In this document: one piece after another, positions 11,416 to 22,600 of the stretch
Layout: every line of letters starts with the position of its first letter
Position numbering within the stretch: position 1 is the first letter of the stretch
DNA from: Arachis hypogaea
Lineage: Eukaryota; Streptophyta; Magnoliopsida; Fabales; Fabaceae
Assembly: GCF_003086295.3 (NCBI RefSeq)
Contig: NC_092041.1
Coordinates: 96,435,827 to 96,499,826, forward strand
DNA length: 64,000 nucleotides
Direction: 5' to 3'
The notes under the pieces: generated by a model
Databases searched by the model: none
Seen by the model: the letters and a program-made list of their open reading frames with translations, nothing else
Told to the model about the DNA's origin: nothing
Position numbers and translations under genes: made by a program

Positions 11416-13068
11416 TGGTGCACGAAATTGTGATCATCAATGGCGCCATCAACATGGTACGCTCAATTGCAATCTCAACTATTTATCACAGCTTCGCACA
11501 ACTAACCAGCAAGTGTACTGGGTCGCCCAAGTAATAAACCTTACGCGAGTAAGGGTCGATCCCACGGAGATTGTTGGTATGAAGCAAGCTATGGTCACCT
11601 TGTAAATCTTAGTCAGGCAAACTCAAATGGTTATGGATGATGTATGAATAAAACATAAAGATAAAGATAGAGATACTTATGTAATTCATTGGTGAGAATT
11701 TCAGATAAGCGTATGGAGATGCTTTGTCCCTTCCGTCTCTCTACTTTCCTACTGTCTTCATCCAATCCTTCTTACTCCTTTCCATGGCAAGCTGTATGTA
11801 GGGTTTCACCGTTGTCAGTGGCTACCTCCCATCCTCTCAGTGAAAATGTTCAACGCACCCTGTCACGGCACGGCTATTCAGCTGTCGGTTCTCGATCATG
11901 TCGGAATAGAATCCAGTGATTCTTTTGCGTCTGTCACTAACGCCCCACAATCGCGAGTTTGAAGCTCGTCACAGTCATTCAATCATTGAATCCTACTCAG
12001 AATACCACAGACAAGGTTTAGACCTTCCGGATTCTCTTGAATGCTGCCATCAGTTCTAGCTTATACCATGAAGATTCCAATTAAGGGATCCAAGAGATAA
12101 ACATTCAAGCCTTGTTTGCTTGTAAAACAGAAGTGGTTGTCAGGCACTCGTTCATAAGTGAGAATGATGATGAGTGTCACATAATCATCACATTCATCAT
12201 GTTCTTGGGTGCAAATGAATATCTTAGAACAAGAATAAGCTGAATTGGATAGAAGAACAATAGTATTTGCATTAATACTCGAGGTACAGCATAGCTCCAC
12301 ACCTTAATCTATGGTGTGTAGAAACTCCACCGTTAAAAATACATAAGAACAAGGTCTAGGCATGACCGAGAGGCCAGCCCCCAATAATCTAAGAACTAGA
12401 CGTCCAAAGATGATCTAGAGATCTAAAGTGATCAAAAGATTAAATACAATAGCGAAAGGTCCTATTTGTAGAGAACTAGTAGCCTAGTGTTTACAGAGAT
12501 GAGTAAATGACATAAAAATCCACTTCCGGGCCCACTTGGTGTGTGCTTGGGCTGAGAATTGAAGCATTTTCGTGTAGAGACTTCTCTTGGAGTTAAACAC
12601 CAGCTTTTGTGCCAGTTTGGGCGTTTAACTCCCATTCTTGTGCCAGTTCCGGTGTTTAACGCCGGGCAGTTTTGAGCTGATTTGGGACGCCGGTTTGAGC
12701 CATCAAATCTCGGGCAAAGTATGAACTATTATATATTGCTGGAAATCCCAGGATGTCTACTTTCCAACGCCGTTGAGAGCGCGCCAATTGGGCTTCTGTA
12801 GCTCCAAAAAATCCACTTCGAGTGCAGGGAGGTCAGAATCCAACAGCATCTGCAGTCCTTTTCAGCCTCTGAATCAGATTTTTGCTCAAGTCCCTCAATT
12901 TTAGCCAGAAAATACCTGAAATCACAAAAAAAACACACAAACTCATAGTAAAGTCCAGAAAAGTGAATTTTAACTAAAAACTAATAGAAATATACTAAAA
13001 ACTAACTAAAACACACTAAAAACATACTAAAAACAATGCCAAAAAGCGTATAAATTATCCGCTCATCA
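11416..13068 (-). repeat. 5' LTR of F
   Basis: 1653 bp, nearly identical to 2927-4579. Palindrome cluster at about 12590-12700. The promoter should lie here, but I could not place a convincing TATA box by eye. Confidence 0.9.
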
Positions 13069-13342
13069 ATAAGTATTTCTATCTTTATTTTCTATTTATT
13101 TATTATTATTATTCGAAACTCCATAACCATTTATTATCCGCCTAACTGAGATTTACAAGATGACCATGGCTTGCTTCATACCAACAATCTCCGTGGGATC
13201 GACCCTTACTCACGTAAGGTATTACTTGGACGACTTAGTGCACTTGCTGGTTAGTTGTGCGAAGTTGTGAAGAAAGTGCTGAGTTAGTAGATGCACATAC
13301 CAAGTTGAATTCCATTATTAGAGATCACAATTTCATGCACCA
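13069..13342 (+). repeat. C-family LTR, right end
   Basis: Starts with the second ATAAG copy (13069-13073) of the F target site and continues the LTR from 2926 (compare 63520-63797). Contains CCGTGGGATCGACCCTTACT and ends ATGCACCA at 13342. No primer site follows; minus-strand gag of D starts immediately, so this is a 3' or solo LTR inserted in D. The predicted TSD is AACAT (13343-13347). Confidence 0.75.
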
Positions 13343-14044
13343 AACATTTCACTCAAACCTTCATAAAAGATATCTAGTTGGGTCCACTTGGAGAACATGT
13401 CCGGAGGACATTGCCTAGTTAGTAGCTTATATCTCTCCCAAGCTTCATATAGAGTTTCACCATCCTTCTGCCTGAAGGTCTGAACCTCTACCCTAACCTC
13501 AGTTAGCTTCTTTGGTGGGAAAAATTTAGTGAGAAATTATGTAACAACCTTGTTCCAAATATCTAAACTCTCTTTGGGTTGAGAGTCTAGCCATAGCTTT
13601 GCTCTATCCCTCAAAGCAACGGGAAGAGCATGAGTTTGTATGCCTCCGGGTTCACTCCATTTGTCTTCACAGTGTCACAAATCTGTAGAAAACTAGAGAT
13701 AAATTGATTTGGGTCTTCATGGGGAAGACCATGATACTGTTAGTTTTGTTGCACTAGGTGACCAGTTGAGGCTTCAACTCAAAGTTGTTCGCAGCTATAG
13801 GAGGCACCACAATGCTTTTTCCATAAAGATCTACAGTAGGATCAGAGTAAGAGCCAAGTACTCTCCTTTGTTGCTCATTCCCATTCGAGTTTTCCACATT
13901 GGCATTATCAGCATTGTTAGGATCTATAGTGGATTCTGCAGCTTTGCAAAGTCTTGCTTGTTGTAAATGCTGCCTGAAAGTCCTTTCAGGTTCAGGATCA
14001 AAGTCTAAGAGATGTTCTTTGTCTTTGTTCCTGCGTATAAACAA
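13343..14044 (-). pseudogene. Gag N-terminal part of D, truncated and frameshifted
   Basis: Starts with ATG at 14044, then DPEPERTFRQH, an Asn-rich linker, VLGSYSDPTVDLYGKS and NNFELKPQLV, the N-terminal pattern also seen in B, F and H. The frame breaks near 13754; capsid-domain residues continue in other frames (equivalents of QTFRQKDGETLYEAWERYK and CPPDMFSKWTQLDIFYEG) until the C LTR cuts in at 13342. Non-functional. Confidence 0.8.
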
Positions 14045-14267
14045 ACAGAAGACAAGAGAAAAATGGAACTCTCTACGTCAGAGTGCAGAGAATTTCCAGT
14101 GAGGTAACCTGAACTAGGAAACACCAAACTTAATTTCAAAAATTGCAAAAAATATTAGTGCTAATAAAATATTTTTTTGAAAATATTAAAAATAGTTTTT
14201 AATAAAATTTAAAAATAAAATGCCTAATCTAAGCGATCAAACAACTAATAGTTGTTAATTACTATCA

Positions 14268-14286
14268 ATCCCCGGCAACGGCGCCA
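14268..14286 (-). promoter_or_regulatory. Primer binding site of D (tRNA-Asp)
   Basis: The minus strand reads TGGCGCCGTTGCCGGGGAT, an exact match to the 3' terminal 19 nt expected for tRNA-Asp with CCA. It lies 6 bp from the LTR end. Confidence 0.9.
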
Positions 14287-14292
14287 AAAACT

Positions 14293-15774
14293 TGATGCGA
14301 AATTTACAACCACAAACTAACCGGCAAGTGCGTCGGGTCGTACCAAGTAATACCTCAGGTGAGTGAGGGTCGATCCCACGAGGATTGATAGACTAAGCAA
14401 CAATGGTTAAATGATTTACTTAGTTAGGCAAGCAAAAAATAGTTTTGAGATGTTCAAAAGGTTTAACAAGTGACTTCCAAATATCATAAGGCAGGCATGC
14501 AAGTAATTAAGTTAAAAATAAAATATGGGAGAAAATAGTTAAGGCTTCAGAGTTATCTATTTTCCTGATTGACTTTTCTTATTAACTATTTTAATCATGC
14601 AAGATTTAATTCATGGCAAACTATTTATGACTAGACCCTAATTCCTTAGACCTTCCTAGTCTCCTCTAAAATTCATCAACTGCCAATTCCTTAGTCAATC
14701 AACTCCAATTAAAGGGTGATGATCAAATTCCAGTTTATATGCCACGAGAATCCTAATTATCTAAAAATAATGGGATTATATGTCACGTATCCTATTAAAT
14801 ACAAACAATTAGAAATTCAGGATAATATGTTTTCAAGCTGTTGTTCAAGTAAAGAGTTTTTCCAAGTTATACAAGAACTCAATTAGAACATGGATCATAC
14901 TTCTGTTCCACCCAAATTCATAAAATAAAGAACAAAAACAATTATTAAAATATAAATCAAAACATGAATTAAAATAGAGAAATAATAGTATCAATCCATA
15001 CAATAGACAGAGCTCCTAACCTTAACAGTGGAGGTTTAGTTGCTCATGATTGAGAGGGAAAATAAGGATTCAGGTAAATTGTCCTCTGGTAGAATGAATA
15101 GTTCAATGTTGCATATCCTTTTATATCTAATCCTAATAAATTTAAAATCTACTTTCTAAAACTAAATAATATCTTTTCCTATTTAAAAATTAAGTTTAAA
15201 TTAGAATTAATTATGACAATTAGCAAGCCTTCAATTGATGGATGGGGACCACTTGATTCCTTCACTCTGCAGCCTCTGATCTGTGCTTTCTGGGCTGAAA
15301 ACTGGGTCAAAAGCAGCCAAAAAATTGCTAGGGGCGAATTCTGAGTTTGCAGTACGTCGCGCATGTTGCATGTACGCGCCAGGTGCGCGTGCGCGCCGAT
15401 AGACTTTTCGCCAATGTGTGCGTGCGCGTGATGTGCGTGTGCGCACCCTTAAACGCCAAATAAACTATAGCAAATTTTATATCATTGTGAATCCCTGGAT
15501 GTTAGCTTTCCAACGCAACTAAAACCGCCTCATTTGGATCTCTGTAGCTCAAGTTATGATTGATTGAATGCGAATAGGTCAGGCTGGACAGCTTTGCGAT
15601 TCCTTCCATGTTTTCATGCTTCCTTTCCATCAAATCCAACCAAATGCTACCTAAAATAAACAGAATTGCACAAGAATCAAAGTATAGTGGCTAAAAGATA
15701 ATTAATTCTTACTTAAACTTATCAAGTTAAATGCAAATTCACTAGGAAAAGATAAGAAATATGCTCATGCATCA
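14293..15774 (-). repeat. 5' LTR of D
   Basis: 1482 bp, minus strand TGATGCATGAGCATA... to ...AAATTTCGCATCA. It shares the U5 block GGGTCGATCCCACGAGGATT with the other families but otherwise differs. A CpG-rich stretch with GTGCGCGTGCGCGCC is at 15360-15460. No partner LTR in the window. Confidence 0.82.
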
Positions 15775-17150
15775 CGCGTCACCCAAATCTGACTGCAGAT
15801 TTTGAACTGAAGACTGCGCTAATTAATCTACTACCTAAGTTTCATGGCTTACCTACTCAAGAGCCTCTCAAGTACCTCAGGAATTTTCAGACAGCCTGTT
15901 CTACTGTTAGGCGTCATGGTGCAGATGAGACTACTATTTTTCTATCCGCCTTCCCGTTTTCTCTTGAGGGAAAGGCAAGGGAGTGGTACTACACTCAACC
16001 TGAAGCAGTTGTTACTAATTGGGATATGTTCAGAAGAGAATTCCTGGACAAATACTTTCCGGCTGAAGTTACTGATAGACCGAGGAAAGAAATTTTCTGC
16101 ATTATTCAAGGTGAATCAGAAACTCTTTATGAGTATTTGGAATGCTTCAGGAATCTCCTAGATACATGCTCCCATCACATGATTGACAAGTTGGTGTTGA
16201 TTAGCTATTTCACGCAAGGCATGAAGCCTCAAGACAAAACTACATTAGATAGTGCGAGTAATGGCTCTCTGAAAAAGTACAAGACCGTGGAAGAAGCGTG
16301 GCAACTGATCACCGATCTAGCTGAGTCTACTCGGAACAACAGGCACAGGAACAACCATCCCAAGACTGTTGTAGAGTTTTCCTCTAGCAGTGAGACTACT
16401 GCTCTTACACAGACTCTGAGTGAGATGACCACCATACTAAAGTAGCTACAGCTGAACCAACAACAACCTCAACCTCCTCCACAACAACAGTGTCAACAAC
16501 TGGCCCCTCAGAGAGTGTGCGGAATACATGCATGCTATATTCATTACACTAATGAATGTCCGCAGCTCCAACAAGAAGACACCACCTTAGCAGCTACCCA
16601 TAACTTCTATGACCGCCCGAATCAAGGATACTATCAGTAAGACGGTAATTATAACCAAGGTGGAACTATAATCAAGGTTAGCAAGATAACTCCAACCAGT
16701 GGTGGAGGGATAACTCCAACCAGGGGTGGAGAGGTAACTCCAAAGGGACAACTACAACCAAGGAGGCAGAGATAATGGTGGAAATCAGAGGTGGAACAAC
16801 GACAACAATCAGCAGAACTGGTCTCAGTAGAACCAAAACCAGCCTTACCGAGTACTTCACCAAAGGCAAGCCCAGGGACCTCAAAACAACCAACAGCAAG
16901 CCCCTCAAACTACTTACCCCTCTTCCTCTTCCAATGACGAGTTGTTTTAATCTATTGAAAGACAAAAGGCCATGGAGAACACACTTAGCTATACCTTAAA
17001 TGGTCTGACCTCTACTTTACAAGCTCTCATCTCCCAGATTGGATCACTAAATACCTCCAACAATCAACCTGCAAGCTCCAGTACACTCCCTTCTCAACCT
17101 TTACCTAACCCCAAAGGAGGAATCAATGCCATCACTTTGAGGTCCGGGAC
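15775..17150 (+). pseudogene. Gag of E, middle part
   Basis: The start is lost to D. The capsid domain reads in one frame from about 15780 (FHGLPTQEPLKYLRNF, FLSAFPFSLEGKAREWY, MFRREFLDKYFP) to a TAG at 16443-16445, followed by a Gln/Pro-rich tail, then stops and frameshifts through a Gly/Asn/Gln-rich zone with a degenerate Cys-rich patch (CGIHACYIHYTNECPQ). It ends in NAITLRSGT, the conserved motif before protease, where B has inserted. The frame resumes at 40455. Confidence 0.83.
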
Positions 17151-18674
17151 TGATGAGCGGATATTTTATACGCTTTTTGGGGGTAATTTCATGTAGATTT
17201 TAGTATGTTTTAATTAGTTTTTAGTAAAATATTATTAGTTCTTAGGCAAAAATCATATTTCTGGACTTTATTATGAGTTTGTGTGTTTTTCTGTGATTTC
17301 AGGTATTTTCTGGCTGAAATTGAGGGAGCTGAGCAAAAATCTGAGTTAGGCTGAAAAAGGACTGCTGATGCTGTTGGATCCTGACCTCCCTGCACTCGAA
17401 ATGGATTTTCTAGAGCTACAGGAGTCCAATTGGCGCGCTCTCAATGGCGTTGGAAAGTAGACATCTAGGGCTTTCCAGAAATATATAATAGTCCATACTT
17501 TGCGCGAAGATAGATGATGTAAACTGGCGTTCAACGCCAGTATCATGCTGCTGTCTGGCGTCCAGCGCCAGAAACAGGTTACAAGTTGGAGTTCAACGCC
17601 AGAAACAGGTTACAACTTGGTGTTGAACGCCCAAAACAGCCCCAGGCACGTGAGAAGCTTAAGTCTCAGCCCCAGCACACACCAAGTGGGCCCCAGAAGT
17701 GGATTTCTGCACCATCTATCATAGTTTACTCATTTTTTGTAAACCTAGGTTACTAGTTTACTATTTAAACAACTTTTAGAGATTAACTCTGTATCTCATG
17801 ACATTTTCAGATCTGAATTATATACACTTTGACGGCATGAGTCTCTAAACTCCATTGTTGGGAGTGAGGAGCTCTGCAGCGTCTCAATGAATTAATGCAA
17901 ATGTTTCTATTTCATTCAAACGTGTGTGTGTTCCTATCTAAGATGTTCATTCGCACTTAATTGTGAAGGAGGTGATGATCCGTGACACTCATCACCTTCC
18001 TCAATCCATGAACGTGTGCCTGACAAACACCTCCGTTCTACATCAGATTGAATGAGCATCTCTTAGCTTCCTTAATCAGAATCTTCGTGGTATAAGCTAG
18101 AACTAATGGCAGCCATTCTTGAGGATCCGGAAAGTCTAAACCTTGTCTGTGGTATTTCGAGTAGGATTCAAGGATTGAATGGCTGTGAAGAGCTTTAAAC
18201 TCGCGATTACTGAGCATGATGACAAACGCAAAAGGATCAATGGATCCTATTCCAACATGATCGAGAACCAACAGCTGATTAGCCGTGCTGTGACAGAGCA
18301 TCTGGACCGTTTTCACTGAGAGGATGGGAAGTAGCCACTAACAATGGTGACACCCTACATACAGCTTGCCATGGATGGAACTTTACAAACAATTGAGTTG
18401 AATATTACATTGCAGAAATTCAGAGGACAAAGCATCTCCAAAACTCCAACATATTCTTCATTAATAAAGTAACAATTCCTTATTCCAAACACTTTTACTT
18501 CTTACAATTAAATCCAAATAATCTTATTGGCATCCTGACTAAGATTAATAAAATAAACGTAGTTTGCTTCAAACCAATAATCTCCGTGGGATCGACCCTT
18601 ACTCACGTAAGGTATTACTTGGACGACCCAGTGCACTTGCTGGTTAGTTGTACGGATTACAAATTCGTGCACCA
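17151..18674 (+). repeat. 5' LTR of B
   Basis: 1524 bp, TGATGAGCGG to GTGCACCA. Palindrome cluster at 17525-17640 (TGGCGTTCAACGCCAG and others). U5 block TCTCCGTGGGATCGACCC at about 18580. Confidence 0.9.
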
Positions 18675-18680
18675 AGTTTT

Positions 18681-18699
18681 TGGCGCCGTTGCCGGGGAT
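18681..18699 (+). promoter_or_regulatory. Primer binding site of B (tRNA-Asp)
   Basis: TGGCGCCGTTGCCGGGGAT, 6 bp after the LTR; an exact complement of the 3' end of plant tRNA-Asp including CCA. Primes minus-strand DNA synthesis. Confidence 0.93.
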
Positions 18700-19608
18700 T
18701 ATTCGAGTTTGAACAACTAAAGGTTTATTTTGTTGCTTAGATTAGGAAGAATTTATCCTTTTTTTACTAGAATTGCATCTTTTATTATTCCTTTTCAAAA
18801 ATTTTTCAAAAATATATTATTTTTCTTTATCAATTTCTAATTTTCGTGAGTTTAGTGTCCTGTTCTAAGTTTGGTGTCAATTGCATGTTTTTCCTTGTCT
18901 TTTAATTTTTTGAATTGCATGTTCTTGTTCTTCCTTGATCTTCAATTTGTTCTTGTCAATTTTTCTTGTTTGATCTTTGGTTTGTCTTGTTCTGTGTCTT
19001 TTCTTGTTTTTCTTGTGCTTTTTCAAGACATTAGTTTTCAAAAAAAAATTATTCTTATCTATAAAAATAATACATCTTTAAAATACATTACATTTTTAGC
19101 TCAGTTGGTTATAGCATTGGCTTATGTTCTTGGCAATTGGGCATCTTCTTTTTAAAATCTTTTCTTCAAAAATAATTTTTCTTGATTTAATCTTGTGCCA
19201 AACTTTAAGTTTGGTGTTTTCTTGTTGATCTTTCTTTAATTTTCGAAAATTTATCTTGGTTTTCTAAAAATTTTAAGTTTGGTGTTCTTTCTTTTGTTCT
19301 TGGTGTTCTTGTGAATCTTCAAGGTGTTCTTGAGTCTTTCTTGTGTTTTGATCTTAAAATTTTTAAGGTTGGTGTTCCTTGGTGTTTTCCCTCCAAAATT
19401 TTCGAAAATAAGGTGCATTAGATCTAAAAATTTTAAATCTTGTGTCTTTTGTGTGTTTTTCTCTTTCATCATAAAATTCAAAAAAAAAATATTTTTCAAT
19501 TTTTTTATTTTATTTCGTTTTTACTTGTTCTATTTTTATTTTATTTTATAAAATAAATTTTTATAAAATAAATAATATCAACATCCATACCATCTCCTTT
19601 ATTCCATC
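18700..19608 (+). other. T-rich leader of B
   Basis: Non-coding, strongly T-rich. The motif TAAGTTTGGTGT recurs at about 18857, 19207 and 19264, with a variant near 19366; it is the same motif that sits before the 3' LTRs. At 19097-19120 there is a tRNA A-box-like string (TAGCTCAGTTGGTTATAGC) without a matching downstream tRNA body. Confidence 0.65.
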
Positions 19609-22600
19609 ATGGAACTAAGTGGAAATGAACAGTCCAGGAGGACTCTGGGGTCATATGCTAACCCCACTACTGCTTCATATGGGAGTAGTATCTGTATACC
19701 CTCCATTGGAGTTAGTAGCTTTGAGTTGAATCCTCAGCTCATTATCATGGTGCAGCAAAGCTGCCAGTATTCCGGTCTTCCACAGGAAGAACCTACAGAG
19801 TTTCTGGCACAATTTTTGCAAATTGCTGACACAGTACATGATAAGGAAGTAGATCAGGATGTCAACAGATTATTACTGTTTCCATTTGCTGTAAAAGATC
19901 AAGCTAAGAGGTGGTTAAATAACCAACCTAAGAACAGCATAAAGACATGGAAACAGATGTCAGAAAAATTCCTGAATCACTATTTTCCTCCAAAATGGAT
20001 GACACAGCTAAGGCTAAGCATCCAAGGCTTCAAACAAGGAGATAATGAATCCCTTTATGATGCCTGGGAGAGATACAGAGAGATGCTAAGAAAATATCCT
20101 TCTGAAATGTTTTCAGAGTGGGTGCAATTAGACATCTTCTACTATGGGCTTACAGAAAAAGCTCAGATTTCTCTAGATCACTCAGCCGGTGGATCTATAC
20201 ATATGAGAAAAACAATTGAAGAAGCTCAAGAGCTTATTGATACAGTTGCCAGAAATCAGCATATGTACCTAAGCAGTGAATCCTCCATGAAAGAAGAAGC
20301 TAAAACAGTAACTGCTGAACTCAGTCATGTGGATCAGGCTAATGAATTCAATCAGCAATTAGACTTTCTAACCCAGCAGCTAGCCAAATTCAAGGAAATA
20401 CTACAGGAAACAAGAATGGCTAACAGGAATATGGAAGTACAGTTAAAGCAAATAGAAAGGCAACTGTCAAAACAAATAGCAGAAGAATGCCAAGCAGTTC
20501 AATTAAGAAGTGGGAAAACATTAAATACCTCACGTCAAAGCAGCAGAAAGCCAAGAAATGAACAAATGGCTACTCAAAATCCCTCTAAGGACAATCAGAG
20601 CCCAGAGAGGAATAAGGCTGGCGCTGAACGCCCAGACCATGCTCATTTCTGGCGTTCAACGCCAGAAACAAGCATGAATCCAGCGTTGAACGCCCAAGGG
20701 AAGCATAGTTCTGGCGTTCAGACGCCAGTAACAGATAAGGAGTTGGCGTCTAACGCCACTCCAGCTTCCACCCCTGGTATTCAAACGCCAGTGGGAGATC
20801 AGTCACATACAAGTGCTGATAACAACCCTTCTAAAAAGGCTTCCCAACCCACTTCTATAGGTAATAAACCTGCAACAACTAAGGTTGAGGAATACAAAGC
20901 CAAAATGCCTTATCCTCAAAAACTCCGCCAAGCGGAACAAGAAAAGCAATTTGCCCACTTTGCAGACTATCTCAGGACACTTGAAATAAAGATTTCGTTT
21001 GCAGAAGCACTTGAGCAAATACCCTCTTATGCTAAGTTCATGAAAGAGATCTTAAGTCATAAGAAGGATTGGAGGAAGACTGAAAAAGTTTACCTCACTG
21101 AAGAATGCAGTGCAGTCATTCTGAAAAGCTTACCTGAGAAGCTTAAAGATCCTGGGAGCTTCATGATACCATGCACATTAGAGGGTAATTGCACCAAGCA
21201 AGCTCTGTGTGACCTTGGGGCAAGTATCAACCTAATACCTGCATCTATTATCACAAAGCTTGGTTTGACTGAAGAAGTCAAACCAACCCGGATTTGTCTT
21301 CAACTTGCTGATGGCTCCATTAAATACCCATCAGGCGTGATTGAAGACATGATTGTCAAGGTTGGGCCATTTGCCTTTCATACTGACTTTGTGGTGCTGG
21401 AAATGGAGGAGCACAAGAGTGCAACTCTCATTCTAGGAAGACCTTTCCTAGCAACTGGCCGAACCCTCATTGACGTCCAAAAAGGGGAAGTAACCCTGAG
21501 AGTCAATGAGGAGGAGTTCAAGTTGAATGTTGTCAAAGCTATGCAACATCCAGACACCCCAAATGACTGCATGAGTGTTGATATCATTGACTCTCTGGTG
21601 AGAGAGGTCAATATGGCTGAGAGTCTCGAATCAGAGTTAGAGGACATCTTTAAAGATGTTCAGCCTGATTTGGAGGAATCAGAGAGAATAATAGAACCTC
21701 TGAAAATCCCTCAGGAAGAGGAGAAACCTCCCAAACCCGAGCTCAAACCATTACCACCATCTCTGAAATATGCATTTCTGGGAGAAGGTGATACCTTTCC
21801 TGTAATCATAAGCTCTACCCTAGAGCCACAGGAAGAGGAAGCACTAATTCAAGTGCTAAGGACACACAAGACAGCTCTTGGGTGGTCCATCAGTGATCTT
21901 AAGGGCATTAGTCCAGCCAGATGCATGCACAAGATCCTATTGGAGGGTGACGCCAAGCCAGTGGTTCAACCACAAAGGCGGCTGAATCCAGCCATGAAGG
22001 AAGTGGTGCAGAAGGAGGTCACTAAATTACTAGAGGCTGGGGTTATTTATCCTATTTCTGACAGCCCCTGGGTGAGCCCTGTCCAAGTTGTCCCTAAGAA
22101 AGGTGGCATGACAGTGGTTCACAATGAAAAAAATGAACTGGTTCCTACAAGAACAGTTACAGGGTGGCGTATGTGTATTGATTATAGAAGGCTCAATACA
22201 GCCACCAGAAAGGATCATTTTCCTTCACCATTCATAGACCAGATGCTAGAAAGACTAGCAGGTCATGAATACTACTGCTTCCTGGATGGATATTCAGGTT
22301 ATAATCAAATTGCAGTAGATCCCCAAGATCAAGAGAAAACGGCATTCACATGTCCATCTGGAGTATTTACATACAGAAGGATGCCATTTGGCTTGTGCAA
22401 TGCACCTGCAACCTTTCAAAGGTGCATGCTTTCTATCTTTTTTGATATGGTAGAGATGTTTCTGGAAGTCTTCATGGATGACTTTTCAGTATTTGGAGAC
22501 TCATTCAGCTCCTGCCTTAACCATTTAGCACTTGTTCTGAAAAGATGCCAAGAGACTAACCTGGTTTTAAACTGGGAAAAATGTCACTTTATGGTGACTG

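Larger units (their letters stand above)
2927..13068 (-). mobile_element. F: complete non-autonomous Ty3-gypsy element (gag-protease-ORF3, no RT/RNase H/integrase)
   Basis: A complete 10142-bp element with two 1653-bp LTRs and a perfect 5-bp TSD ATAAG (2922-2926 and 13069-13073). Order on the minus strand is 5' LTR, tRNA-Asp primer site, T-rich leader, gag, protease, a short palindrome-rich spacer, ORF3, putative polypurine tract, 3' LTR. Nothing resembling reverse transcriptase, RNase H or integrase lies between protease and ORF3, where element B has about 3 kb of pol. My eye count of LTR differences is about 50 in 1653 (about 3 percent), roughly 1 million years at 1.3e-8 per site per year. 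The layout fits the non-autonomous Feral type that I recall from peanut; that name is from memory. Host is the C-family LTR. Confidence 0.9.
13343..15774 (-). mobile_element. D: Athila-like element, 5' end only
   Basis: Minus strand: 5' LTR 14293-15774, primer site 14268-14286, short leader, start of gag. The rest lies left of the window, beyond the C LTR that interrupts its gag. The right boundary drops into gag of E (predicted TSD CGCGT, 15775-15779). Confidence 0.8.

Noticed and set aside
13343..15774. D as the 5' LTR and gag of E itself
   Set aside because: D is on the minus strand with its own primer site and gag start, and E gag reads on the plus strand directly from the D LTR edge.
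18681..18699. A tRNA-Asp gene at the primer sites
   Set aside because: Only the 19 nt complementary to the tRNA 3' end are present, at the fixed distance from an LTR; no tRNA body.
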